NCBI RefSeq assembly: GCF_026262575.1
Contig: NZ_JAPKFL010000002.1
Coordinates: 62,001-126,000, forward strand
Direction of reading: 5' to 3'
Length of the DNA: 64,000 bases
Origin: Streptomyces marinisediminis
GTDB lineage: Bacteria; Actinomycetota; Actinomycetes; Streptomycetales; Streptomycetaceae
Each line of letters opens with the position of its first letter. Position 1 is the stretch's first letter. The notes under the pieces are model-generated. The model worked only from the letters and a program-made list of their open reading frames with translations, ran no database searches and had not been told where the DNA came from. Positions 35,710-43,635 of the stretch are shown in pieces. The translations under genes were made by a program, and so were the position numbers.

Positions 35710-37245
35710 GTGAGCACGGAGCGCAGGGGGCCACGCCCCGACGGTGAGGAAGCGCGCGGAGGCCGGGGGCGGTTGGTGGCCGTGGCGGCCGCGGCCGCGG
35801 TGCTGCTGGCGGGCGGCGGCGCGTTCTGGGCCGCCGCCGGCGGCGACCAGGGCGAGGCCGGGCCCGCGGCGGCACGCTCGGACGACCCCGCCCCGCTGGC
35901 CCTGGACGGCTACGGCGGCGACGGCGGGACGGCGGAGGGCTCGCGGGCGGAGTACCGCGCCGAGGGCGAGCTGCCGCAGGGGCCGGGAGAGGCGTCGGTG
36001 CACCGCCCGGCGGGGCAGGTGGACGCCGAGGCGGTCACCGCGCTCGCCCGGGCACTGGGCATCGCCGCCGGGCCGGAGAAGACCGGGGAGGGCTGGCGGG
36101 CGGCGGACGGCGCCGACGGTGCGGGGCCCGCCCTGGTGGTGAACGGCACCGACGGCGGCACCTGGACCTTCACCCGCTACGTCCGCCCGGACGACGGGAA
36201 GGGCACCGGCACGGGCCCCGCCCAGCCGATCGCGCCGCCGGTGTCGCCCCAGGAGGCGCGGGAGATCGCCGCGCCGGTGCTGGCGGCGGCGGGTCTGGCC
36301 GGGGCGGACGTCGACGCGGAGCGGACGGCGGGGGCGCTGCGCACCGTGGTGGCCGCGCCCGAGGCCGGCGAGCTGCCGACGCGGGGCTGGCAGACCACCG
36401 TCACCGTCGGCGCGGACGGCGTCGTCGTCCAGGCCGACGGGCACCTGGGGCGGCTGGAGCGGGGGGCCGTCTATCCGGTGCTGAGCGCGCGGGAGACGCT
36501 GCGCGAGCTGAACGAGAGCGGCGCGGGGGCGGCGATCCGGTGCGTCCAGGCACCCTGCGAGGTGCCCGCGGGCGCGCGGGAGGGGTCGCGCACGGTGACC
36601 GGCGCCGAGTTCGCCCTCACCGCCCTGACCTCCGACGGACAGCCGCTGCTCGTGCCGTCCTGGCTGTTCCGGACGGAGGGCGCGGGCGGCGCGGAGGACG
36701 GCGCCACCGTCAGCTTCCCGGCCGTGGCGCCCCGGTTCCTGACGCCGGGCCCGGGCGCCGACTCCGGCGCGGGGCAGGACACCCTGCCCGCGCCTCCCGC
36801 ACCGGTCCACCCGGCGCCCGACCAGCCCGGGCCCGGCCAGCCCCCCGGCCAGCCCGAGCCGGGCCACCCGGTGCCCGACCGGCCGGTTCCGGCCGAGCCC
36901 ACCGCGAAGCCGCCGCAGGGAAACGGGAGCGGACCCGGCGCCGTCCCGCCCGCCGACCCGGACGACCCGGTGGGCCCGCCGCACGCGGGGATGCCGGTCG
37001 CCTCCTACGGCGTCGCCGGCCGGGAGCTGGTCCTGCGCTTCACCGGCGGGGTGTGCGGGGACTACCGCGCGACGGCCGAGGCGGCCGGTGACCAGGTGCG
37101 GGTCACGGTCACCGAACACACGCGCGAGCCGGGGCAGGTGTGCGTGCTCATGGCCAAGGAGCACACCCTCCGGGTCTCGCTGGACCGCCCGCTGGGCGAC
37201 CGCGTGGTGGTGGACGCCGCCGGGGAGCCGATCCCCGAGCGGTAG
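35710..37245 (+). CDS. Membrane-anchored Pro/Ala/Gly-rich extracytoplasmic protein
   Basis: A 511-residue protein with a short cytoplasmic N-terminus, one membrane anchor (LVAVAAAAAVLLAGGGAFWAA, about residues 21-41), a folded-looking extracellular region (about 90-350, including a Cys pair in IRCVQAPCEV), a Pro/Gly-rich linker (about 360-425) and a C-terminal domain (last 75 residues) with two further Cys. GTG at 35710 follows GGGAG by 8 nt. The layout matches the S. coelicolor SCO2160 large Pro/Ala/Gly-rich protein from memory. Function unknown; envelope sensing or wall attachment are possibilities. Confidence 0.8.
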   Translation: MSTERRGPRPDGEEARGGRGRLVAVAAAAAVLLAGGGAFWAAAGGDQGEAGPAAARSDDPAPLALDGYGGDGGTAEGSRAEYRAEGELPQGPGEASVHRPAGQVDAEAVTALARALGIAAGPEKTGEGWRAADGADGAGPALVVNGTDGGTWTFTRYVRPDDGKGTGTGPAQPIAPPVSPQEAREIAAPVLAAAGLAGADVDAERTAGALRTVVAAPEAGELPTRGWQTTVTVGADGVVVQADGHLGRLERGAVYPVLSARETLRELNESGAGAAIRCVQAPCEVPAGAREGSRTVTGAEFALTALTSDGQPLLVPSWLFRTEGAGGAEDGATVSFPAVAPRFLTPGPGADSGAGQDTLPAPPAPVHPAPDQPGPGQPPGQPEPGHPVPDRPVPAEPTAKPPQGNGSGPGAVPPADPDDPVGPPHAGMPVASYGVAGRELVLRFTGGVCGDYRATAEAAGDQVRVTVTEHTREPGQVCVLMAKEHTLRVSLDRPLGDRVVVDAAGEPIPER

Positions 37246-37269
37246 CCGGGCGCGGCGCGGCGCGACGGA

Positions 37270-37307
37270 CCGGAGGGCGGCACCCCGTGCGGGGTGCCGC
37301 CCTCCGG
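37270..37307. terminator. Bidirectional hairpin terminator between the Pro/Gly-rich protein gene and erpA
   Basis: Perfect 17-bp stem (CCGGAGGGCGGCACCCC with its exact complement) around a GTGC loop, in the 85-nt gap between convergent genes. No U tract follows, as is usual for streptomycete terminators. Confidence 0.85.
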
Positions 37308-37330
37308 CGTCGGCGCGTGGGCCGTTCGGC

Positions 37331-37687
37331 TCAGCTGAAGGAGTCGCCGCAGGCGCACGAGCCCGTGGCGTTGGGGTTGTCGATCGTGAAGCCCTGCTTC
37401 TCGATCGTGTCGACGAAGTCGATGGAGGCGCCGTTGAGGTACGGGGCGCTCATGCGGTCGGTGACGACCTTCACGCCGCCGAAGTCCTTCACGACGTCGC
37501 CGTCGAGCGAACGCTCGTCGAAGAAGAGCTGGTAGCGCAGGCCGGAGCAGCCGCCCGGCTGAACGGCGACGCGCAGCGCCAGGTCCTCCCGGCCCTCCTG
37601 CTCCAGCAGGCTCTTGACCTTCGCCGACGCGGCGTCGGACAGGATGATGCCGTCAGTCGTCGTAGCGGTCTCGTCCGATACGGACAT
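37331..37687 (-). CDS. erpA: Iron-sulfur cluster insertion protein ErpA
   Basis: A-type carrier that delivers Fe-S clusters to apo-enzymes; 118 residues. The three ligand cysteines are present at about 47 (GGCSGLRY) and 111/113 (GSCACGDSF). ATG at 37687 has GGGAG 8 nt upstream; an in-frame extension of 22 codons is rejected. It is divergent from nadA, whose product is itself an Fe-S enzyme, which is a sensible pairing. Confidence 0.96.
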   Translation of the reverse strand: MSVSDETATTTDGIILSDAASAKVKSLLEQEGREDLALRVAVQPGGCSGLRYQLFFDERSLDGDVVKDFGGVKVVTDRMSAPYLNGASIDFVDTIEKQGFTIDNPNATGSCACGDSFS

Positions 37688-38035
37688 CTGCTTCTCTCCC
37701 GGGTTGTTCGGACTGCTTGGCCACCTGGGGAACAGGCGGGCTCCCGGATTCATTCCGGTCCTGGCACGTCTTTCCGCTTCTCATGCTCGCACATCCCGCG
37801 CCACCCGGTCACGGTTCCCGAGCGGCGCGGGGCATGCCGCGAGGGGTGTGCGTCACATCGCGGGACCGGCATCGTCAAAGTGACGCGAAGCGGCTATCAT
37901 GGATAACGTCAGATAGACGAGAAAGGGTCGTACGTTCGACGCGCGGCCCCGGACCAGACGGGCGGCCCTCGACCGGAGGGTGCGTGCGTGCCGCGACTTC
38001 CCAGGCGCCCGGATTCGCCAAGAGGAGTGACTTTC
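37688..38035. other. Divergent control region between erpA and nadA
   Basis: 348 nt with lower GC around 37740-37920. It holds a short inverted repeat CGTCA-AAG-TGACG at 37873-37885, a CTATC/GATAG pair flanking 13 nt just after it (about 37893-37915), and the nadA ribosome site. No gene is supported. Confidence 0.5.
37873..37885. promoter_or_regulatory. Inverted repeat upstream of nadA, candidate operator
   Basis: CGTCA and TGACG flank AAG, about 150 nt before the nadA start and next to an AT-richer patch that may hold the promoter. The arms are short, so chance is possible. Confidence 0.3.
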
Positions 38036-39214
38036 GTGAACCCCGCCCAGCCCTTGGACGTCCAGCCCACGCCGCTGGCCCTGCTGCTGCTCGGCCGGGA
38101 GGCCGACCCGAGGTCCGAGCGCGGCGTGGAGTGCCCCGGCGACCTGCCGGCGCCCTCGGACCCGGACCTGGTGGAGCGCGCCCGGGCCGCCAAGGAGAAG
38201 CTCGGCGAGCGCGTCTTCGTGCTCGGCCACCACTACCAGCGCGACGAGGTCATCCAGTTCGCCGACGTGACCGGGGACTCCTTCAAGCTCGCCCGGGACG
38301 CCGCGGCCCGGCCGCAGGCGGAGTACATCGTCTTCTGCGGCGTGCACTTCATGGCGGAGTCCGCCGACATCCTCACCTCCGACGCCCAGCAGGTGGTCCT
38401 GCCCGACCTGGCGGCCGGCTGCTCGATGGCGGACATGGCCACGGCCGAACAGGTCGCCGAGTGCTGGGACGTGCTGGCCGACGCGGGCATAGCCGACGTC
38501 ACCGTGCCCGTCTCTTACATGAACTCCTCCGCCGACATCAAGGCGTTCACCGGACGCCACGGCGGCACCATCTGCACCTCCTCCAACGCGCGCCGGGCGC
38601 TGGACTGGGCGTTCGACCAGGGTGAGAAGGTCCTCTTCCTGCCCGACCAGCACCTGGGCCGCAACACCGCCGTGCGCGACATGGGGCTGTCCCTGGACGA
38701 CTGCGTGGTCTACAACCCGCACCGGCCGAACGGCGGCCTGAGCACCGAGGAGCTGCGCGCGGCGAAGATGATCCTGTGGCGCGGCCACTGCTCGGTGCAC
38801 GGCCGCTTCTCGCTCGACTCGGTGGACGACGTGCGCCGCCGCATGCCCGGCGTCAACGTGCTCGTCCACCCCGAGTGCAAGCACGAGGTGGTCGCGGCGG
38901 CCGACTACGTGGGGTCGACGGAGTACATCATCAAGACCCTGGACGCCGCCCCGGCCGGTTCGAAGTGGGCCATCGGCACCGAACTGAACCTGGTGCGGCG
39001 GCTGGCGAACCGGTACGCCGCCGACGGCAAGGAGATCGCCTTCCTGGACCGCACGGTGTGCTTCTGCTCGACGATGAACCGCATCGACCTGCCGCACCTG
39101 GTCTGGGCGCTGGAGTCCCTGGCGAACGGCACCGTCGTCAACCGCATCCAGGTCGACCCGGAGACGGAGAAGTTCGCCAAGCTGGCGCTGGAGCGGATGC
39201 TGGCGCTTCCCTGA
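38036..39214 (+). CDS. nadA: Quinolinate synthase A
   Basis: Condenses iminoaspartate and dihydroxyacetone phosphate to quinolinate in NAD synthesis, using a 4Fe-4S cluster. The 392-residue protein has the three cluster cysteines (about 101 in FCGVHFMAES, 281 in HPECKHEV, and near 345 in CFCSTMNRID), plus LGHHYQRDEVIQFAD and YMNSSADIKAF substrate motifs. GTG at 38036 follows AGGAG by 8 nt and fixes the start. nadB and nadC are not adjacent here. The gene converges with the methyltransferase, with only 21 nt between stops. Confidence 0.96.
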   Translation: MNPAQPLDVQPTPLALLLLGREADPRSERGVECPGDLPAPSDPDLVERARAAKEKLGERVFVLGHHYQRDEVIQFADVTGDSFKLARDAAARPQAEYIVFCGVHFMAESADILTSDAQQVVLPDLAAGCSMADMATAEQVAECWDVLADAGIADVTVPVSYMNSSADIKAFTGRHGGTICTSSNARRALDWAFDQGEKVLFLPDQHLGRNTAVRDMGLSLDDCVVYNPHRPNGGLSTEELRAAKMILWRGHCSVHGRFSLDSVDDVRRRMPGVNVLVHPECKHEVVAAADYVGSTEYIIKTLDAAPAGSKWAIGTELNLVRRLANRYAADGKEIAFLDRTVCFCSTMNRIDLPHLVWALESLANGTVVNRIQVDPETEKFAKLALERMLALP

Positions 39215-39235
39215 CCCGCGGATCCACCGAGGCGG

Positions 39236-40051
39236 TCAGCCGCGCACGCCGCACAGGTGCAGCAGCGCGGCGACCGCCCGGTAGGGGTCGGTGCGCGCGG
39301 CCCGCTCCTCGGCGGCCAGCAGCGCCTCCCGCTCCGTCCCCCCGGACGCCCTCGGTGCGTCGTCGGCCGGGTCGTGGAACACCCCCACCCCGTACCACGC
39401 GCGCAGCGGCGCACCCAGGGAGGCGAGGGTCGCGGTGAGGGCGGCGAGCCGGTCCGCGCGGGCCGGAGCGCCGTGGCGGTCGACGTAGTGCGGGGCGTCG
39501 AACGCGGCCAGCGCGGCGTCCCACTCCCCCGCGCGCCCCGGGCCCAGGGCGAGCGCGTCCGCGTTGCGCACCAGCAGCGACAGCAGGCCACCGGGCGCCA
39601 GCACGCGCACCAGCCCGGCCAGTACCGGACCCGGCTCCTCGACCCGGCCCAGCACGCCGTGACACAGCACGGCGTCGAACGTGCCGGGGCGGAAGAGGGC
39701 GCCGGTCTTCCGGGCGTCCCCGGCGACGAGCCGGACCCGGGCGCGTATCCCGGCCGGTTCCGCGGCGAGCGCGCCGCGTGCCGCGTCCAGCGCGCCCGCG
39801 TCCACCTCCAGGCCCGTGACCTCGTGGCCACAGCGGGCGAGCCGCAGCGCCCGCGTGCCGGGCCCGGAGCCGGCGTCCAGCACGCGCAGCCGCCGTCCCA
39901 CGGGGAACCGGGTCGTGAGCTGGTCGTCGAGTTGCCGGGCGACGAGCGTGTGGTGCACCGCGTCCCGTGACCGGACGGCGTCCGTACCGCTTCCGGGCGC
40001 GACTAAACCGGAGCCGCGACCGCTCGCGGGCGCCTGCGGGGTCGCGGTCAT
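39236..40051 (-). CDS. Class I SAM-dependent methyltransferase
   Basis: A 271-residue Rossmann methyltransferase. Motif I is VLDAGSGPGTRALRLA, the acidic ribose ligand is GLEVDAGALDAA, and motif II/III are VAGDARKTG and VLCHGVLGRVEEPGPVLAGL. The C-terminal region (HYVDRHGAPARADRLAALTATLASLG) suggests a tRNA-modification (CmoA/CmoB-like) or small-molecule role, but the substrate is unknown. The ATG overlaps the stop of the DUF3043 gene (TGATG), so translation is coupled. Ribosome site weak. Confidence 0.88.
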   Translation of the reverse strand: MTATPQAPASGRGSGLVAPGSGTDAVRSRDAVHHTLVARQLDDQLTTRFPVGRRLRVLDAGSGPGTRALRLARCGHEVTGLEVDAGALDAARGALAAEPAGIRARVRLVAGDARKTGALFRPGTFDAVLCHGVLGRVEEPGPVLAGLVRVLAPGGLLSLLVRNADALALGPGRAGEWDAALAAFDAPHYVDRHGAPARADRLAALTATLASLGAPLRAWYGVGVFHDPADDAPRASGGTEREALLAAEERAARTDPYRAVAALLHLCGVRG

Positions 40052-40653
40052 CAGCGGCGGGGGGCCTGCCCCCGGGCGACCTGCGGCTTGGGCAGGCGCA
40101 TGCGGCGCATCTGCAGGGTGCGCATGAGCGCGTACATCGTGACGCCGCGCAGGTTCTCGCCGGGGAAGCGCTCGCGCAGCGCCTTCTTCAGCCGGCGCGC
40201 GGTGCCGATCGAGTCCACGACGATCATGACGATGACGCCGAGCCACAGCAGCAGCGAGATGTTCTGCGCCTGCACGCTGGGCACGATGCTCAGGATGAGG
40301 ATGCCGACGGCGATCGGGAGGAAGAACTCCGCGACGTGCCACTTGGCGTCCACGAAGTCGCGGGCGAAGCGGCGCACGGGGCCGCGGTCGCGCAGCGGCA
40401 GGTACCGCTCGTCCCCGCTGGCCAGCGCCTGGCGCTGCTTGGCCAGCTCGGTGCGGCGGGCCTCCCGGGCGCGCTTGGCCGCCTCCTTGCGGTTGGCGGG
40501 CGCCTTGGTGATCTGGCGCCGCTGGCTCTGCGCCTCCCGGCGCTTGGGCGTGGGGCGGCCCTTGGGCGCCTGCGGGTCGCGCGGCTGCTGCGTCGGGTCC
40601 GCGACCGGCTCGGCGGGCGCGGCCTGCTCATCCTTGGAACGGCTTCGGAACAC
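40051..40653 (-). CDS. DUF3043-family membrane protein
   Basis: A 200-residue actinobacterial protein with a highly charged N-terminus (residues 1-100, rich in Lys, Arg, Gln and Pro), two membrane segments (about 107-127 and 132-150) and a basic C-terminal tail. The charged RRFARDFVDAKWHVAEFFLP block before the first helix is typical of DUF3043. Function unknown. It is coupled to the methyltransferase and divergent from pspA. Confidence 0.87.
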   Translation of the reverse strand: MFRSRSKDEQAAPAEPVADPTQQPRDPQAPKGRPTPKRREAQSQRRQITKAPANRKEAAKRAREARRTELAKQRQALASGDERYLPLRDRGPVRRFARDFVDAKWHVAEFFLPIAVGILILSIVPSVQAQNISLLLWLGVIVMIVVDSIGTARRLKKALRERFPGENLRGVTMYALMRTLQMRRMRLPKPQVARGQAPRR

Positions 40654-40919
40654 GCCTCAAGCCTACGGCGTGCCCAGGTGTGACCCGCACCCGCACCGGG
40701 AACGATCCGGCAACGGTGACCGTCGCCGGGTTGCCGGGAGCGGGCACCCGGCAGCGGCGCCTACTCCCTCCGCGGGAGGCGTCCGGGCGCACGATCGTCC
40801 TGGAGAATGAGCACTTCAGGGCCGCGGCGGTGCGCTAATGGAGGCGGGGCCCGTACTGTGGGTTCCGTAGGGATGCTTCAGGCTCGAACAGTCCGTTACG
40901 AAGGGGGCGCGCGAGGCCC

Positions 40920-41741
40920 ATGAGCGGTGTCATGAAGCGGATGGGGATGCTATTCCGCGCTAAGGCCAACAAGGCCCTGGACCGGGCCGAGGACCCGCGC
41001 GAGACGCTCGACTACTCGTACCAGAAGCAGCTTGAGCTGCTGCAGAAGGTGCGGCGCGGCGTCGCGGACGTGGCCACCTCGCGCAAGCGCCTGGAACTCC
41101 AGCTCAACCAGCTCAACCAGCAGGGCGGGAAGCTGGAGGAGCAGAGCCGGAAGGCGCTGGCGCTCGGCCGGGAGGACCTGGCCCGCGAGGCGCTGACCCG
41201 CAAGGCCGCCCTCCAGCAGCAGGTCACCGACCTGCAGACGCAGCACCAGACCCTCCAGGGCGAGGAGGAGAAGCTCACCCTGGCCGCGCAGCGGCTCCAG
41301 GCCAAGGTGGACGCCTTCCGCACCAAGAAGGAGACCATCAAGGCCACCTACACCGCGGCCCAGGCCCAGACCCGCATCGGCGAGGCGTTCTCCGGCATCT
41401 CCGAGGAGATGGGCGACGTCGGCATGGCCGTGCAGCGGGCCGAGGACCGCACCGCGCAGCTCCAGGCCCGCGCGGGCGCGATCGACGAGCTCCTCGCCTC
41501 CGGCGCGCTGGACGACCCGACCGGCACGGCCAAGGACGACCTGACCGCCGAGCTGGACCGCATCTCCGGCGGCTCCGACGTCGAGCTGGAGCTCCAGCGC
41601 ATGAAGGCCGAGCTGGCGGGCGGCTCCGGCGGCGACCAGCAGGCCATCGAGGGCGGCGCGGGCGGCACCGCCCAGCCGGGCCAGCAGGCTCCGCAGGGCC
41701 GGCAGGACGGCCAGAACGCGCCGAGGTTCGACAAGCAGTGA
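40920..41741 (+). CDS. pspA: Phage-shock protein A (PspA/IM30)
   Basis: Membrane-protecting coiled-coil protein of 273 residues. It has the N-terminal amphipathic start (MGMLFRAKANKALDRAEDP), a long coiled coil (about 25-195) and a Gly/Gln-rich tail typical of streptomycete forms. PspA senses and stabilises damaged membranes under envelope stress. ATG at 40920 follows a purine-rich GAAGGGGG stretch. The next gene encodes its actinobacterial partner, and an HtrA-like protease follows, forming an envelope-stress group. Confidence 0.94.
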   Translation: MSGVMKRMGMLFRAKANKALDRAEDPRETLDYSYQKQLELLQKVRRGVADVATSRKRLELQLNQLNQQGGKLEEQSRKALALGREDLAREALTRKAALQQQVTDLQTQHQTLQGEEEKLTLAAQRLQAKVDAFRTKKETIKATYTAAQAQTRIGEAFSGISEEMGDVGMAVQRAEDRTAQLQARAGAIDELLASGALDDPTGTAKDDLTAELDRISGGSDVELELQRMKAELAGGSGGDQQAIEGGAGGTAQPGQQAPQGRQDGQNAPRFDKQ

Positions 41742-41779
41742 CGGCCGGGGCCGTGCGCCCCGCTGAGGAGGAGCGCGAC

Positions 41780-42061
41780 GTGATCGTACGGATCATGGGG
41801 GAAGGCCAGGTGAAGCTGGACGACAGCCACTTCACCGAGCTCGACAAGCTGGACGACGCGCTGCAGGCGGAGTTGGACGGCGGTGACGAGGCCGGGTTCC
41901 GCCGCACGCTGGAGGCCCTGCTCGACGCCGTCCACCGCCTGGGCACGCCGATGCCGGACGACACGCTGGAGCCGTCGGAGCTGATCCTGCCGGAGCGCGG
42001 GGCGACGATCGACGAGGTCCGCGGCATGCTCTCGGACGACGGGCTGTTCCCGGCGCTGTGA
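41780..42061 (+). CDS. pspAA: PspA-associated protein PspAA
   Basis: A 93-residue actinobacterial partner of PspA. IVRIMGEGQVKLDDSHFTELDKLDDAL at the N-terminus is the family mark. GTG at 41780 has GGAG 8 nt upstream, whereas an in-frame ATG at 41738 overlaps the end of pspA and lacks a site. The 38-nt gap from pspA indicates an operon. It may bind or regulate PspA; the mechanism is unknown. Confidence 0.88.
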   Translation: MIVRIMGEGQVKLDDSHFTELDKLDDALQAELDGGDEAGFRRTLEALLDAVHRLGTPMPDDTLEPSELILPERGATIDEVRGMLSDDGLFPAL

Positions 42062-42157
42062 CGCCGGGCGGCCACCCGGCCGGGGTCACCCGACCGGCCC
42101 CGGTGGCCGCCGCCGGCTCGCCCTGCGCGCCGGCCCCCCGGAGGGGACACTTCCGGC

Positions 42158-43234
42158 ATGACAGTGCGTGGGCTCAGGGCCGTGGGGATCGTCGCCGCCG
42201 GTGCGCTGGTGCTCGGCGGGTGCGCGGGCGTGGCGGGCGAGCGGGAGCGGCAGCCGCCCTCGCCGTCCGGGTCGCCGTCCGCCCCGGCGCCGTCCAGCCC
42301 GGACGGCGGCCCCGGCGGCGATCCCGACCGGCTCCAGGAGCGGTACCAGGACGTCGTGCGCCAGGTGCTGCCGTCCGTCGTGCAGATCGAGACGGAGCGC
42401 GACCTGGGCTCGGGCGTCGTGTACGACGACCGGGGGCACATCGTCACCAACGCCCACGTCGTCGGGGACGCCGAGCGCTTCGAGGTGACGCTCGCGACGG
42501 GCGGCCGGCCGCTGCGGGCGGACCTGGTGGCCGCCTACGAGGAGTCGGACCTGGCCGTCATCCGGCTGGCCGATCCGCCGGACGGGCTGCGGCCCGCCGC
42601 CTTCGGGGACTCCGGCCGGGTCGAGGTGGGCCAGATCGTGCTGGCCATGGGCAACCCGCTCGGGCTGTCCTCCAGCGTCACCCAGGGCATCGTCTCGGCC
42701 GTGGGCCGTTCGGTCAGCGAGGGCCAGGGCGAGGCGACGATCGGCAACATGGTGCAGACCTCGGCGGCCATCAACCCCGGCAACAGCGGCGGCGCGCTGG
42801 TGGACCTCGGCGGGCAGGTCATCGGCATCCCCACCCTGGCCGCCCGCGATCCGCGGTCCGGCGCCGCCCCGGCACCGGGCATCGGCTTCGCCATCCCGGC
42901 CGAGACGGTCCGCGACCTGGCTGGGCAGATGATCGAGCACGGCCGGGTGGTGGACGCCGGCCGGGCCACGCTCGGCGCCACCGTGCGGGCGGTGCTGGGG
43001 CCGGACTTCCAGCCCGGGGGCGTGGCCGTCGTGGACGTCGCCGCGGGCGGCCCGGCGGACGAGGCCGGGCTGCGGCCCGGCGACCTCCTGGTGCGTGTGG
43101 ACGACGAGGAGATCACCGACGTCGCCTCGCTCGCGGAGGTCGTCGCCGGGCACAAGCCGGGCGACGAGGTGGGCCTCACCTACCGCCGCGGCGGCGCGGA
43201 GACGTCCGTGCGGGTCACGCTCGGCGAGGCCTGA
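42158..43234 (+). CDS. HtrA/DegP-like serine protease lipoprotein
   Basis: Envelope quality-control protease of 358 residues. The signal peptide ends in a lipobox with the lipidated Cys at residue 22 (LGGCAG), followed by a Pro/Ser linker. The trypsin-like domain has the triad His100 (VTNAHVV), Asp131 (EESDLAV) and Ser210 (NPGNSGGAL), and a C-terminal PDZ domain (about 260-355: GVAVVDVAAGGPADEAGLRPGD). It lies 96 nt after pspAA, on the same strand. Confidence 0.93.
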   Translation: MTVRGLRAVGIVAAGALVLGGCAGVAGERERQPPSPSGSPSAPAPSSPDGGPGGDPDRLQERYQDVVRQVLPSVVQIETERDLGSGVVYDDRGHIVTNAHVVGDAERFEVTLATGGRPLRADLVAAYEESDLAVIRLADPPDGLRPAAFGDSGRVEVGQIVLAMGNPLGLSSSVTQGIVSAVGRSVSEGQGEATIGNMVQTSAAINPGNSGGALVDLGGQVIGIPTLAARDPRSGAAPAPGIGFAIPAETVRDLAGQMIEHGRVVDAGRATLGATVRAVLGPDFQPGGVAVVDVAAGGPADEAGLRPGDLLVRVDDEEITDVASLAEVVAGHKPGDEVGLTYRRGGAETSVRVTLGEA

Positions 43235-43255
43235 GCCCCGGGCCGACCCGCCCGC

Positions 43256-43330
43256 GCACGCCGCACCGGGCCCGCCCCGCCCCGCACCACACCGAGCCGG
43301 GTCGGGCGCGCGGGGCGGGGCCCGGCGTGC
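43256..43330. terminator. GC-rich hairpin between convergent htrA-like and small-protein genes
   Basis: GCACGCCG...GGGCCCGCCCCGC on the left and GCGGGGCGGGGCCCGGCGTGC on the right pair with a few mismatches over about 25 bp. Placement between two converging stops supports a bidirectional terminator. Confidence 0.55.
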
Positions 43331-43333
43331 GGT

Positions 43334-43543
43334 TCAGTCCTCGGACGCGCGCAGGGACATCGGCCCGTAGACCTCCGTGCCGTCCTCCAGCAGCCGGACC
43401 TGCTCGGCGCCGCCCTCCAGCAGCTCGCGCCAGTGCTCGCCGATCCAGGACTCCGCGTCACCCTGCGTGGAGAAGTCCTCCACCGGGACGGCCGGCTCCA
43501 CCCGCGTCCCGTCCGCCTGCTCGAACCGCCACGTCCACGCCAC
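43334..43543 (-). CDS. Conserved small acidic protein, function unknown
   Basis: A 69-residue protein starting AWTWRFEQADGT and containing DFSTQGDAESWIGEHWRELLEGG and VYGPMSLRASED. From memory, this is a conserved streptomycete hypothetical. GTG at 43543 is chosen because AGGAGG lies 6 nt upstream; an ATG 21 nt earlier has no such site. It is divergent from cobU and convergent with the htrA-like gene. No catalytic motif is visible. Confidence 0.75.
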   Translation of the reverse strand: MAWTWRFEQADGTRVEPAVPVEDFSTQGDAESWIGEHWRELLEGGAEQVRLLEDGTEVYGPMSLRASED

Positions 43544-43635
43544 GTCCGCCTCCTGGGAGATCATCGGCACCACTGCCCGAAGGGTACTCGCGGGTCGCCC
43601 GCGCCGTCCGGAGCGGGACGCGAGACGATCGGTGC

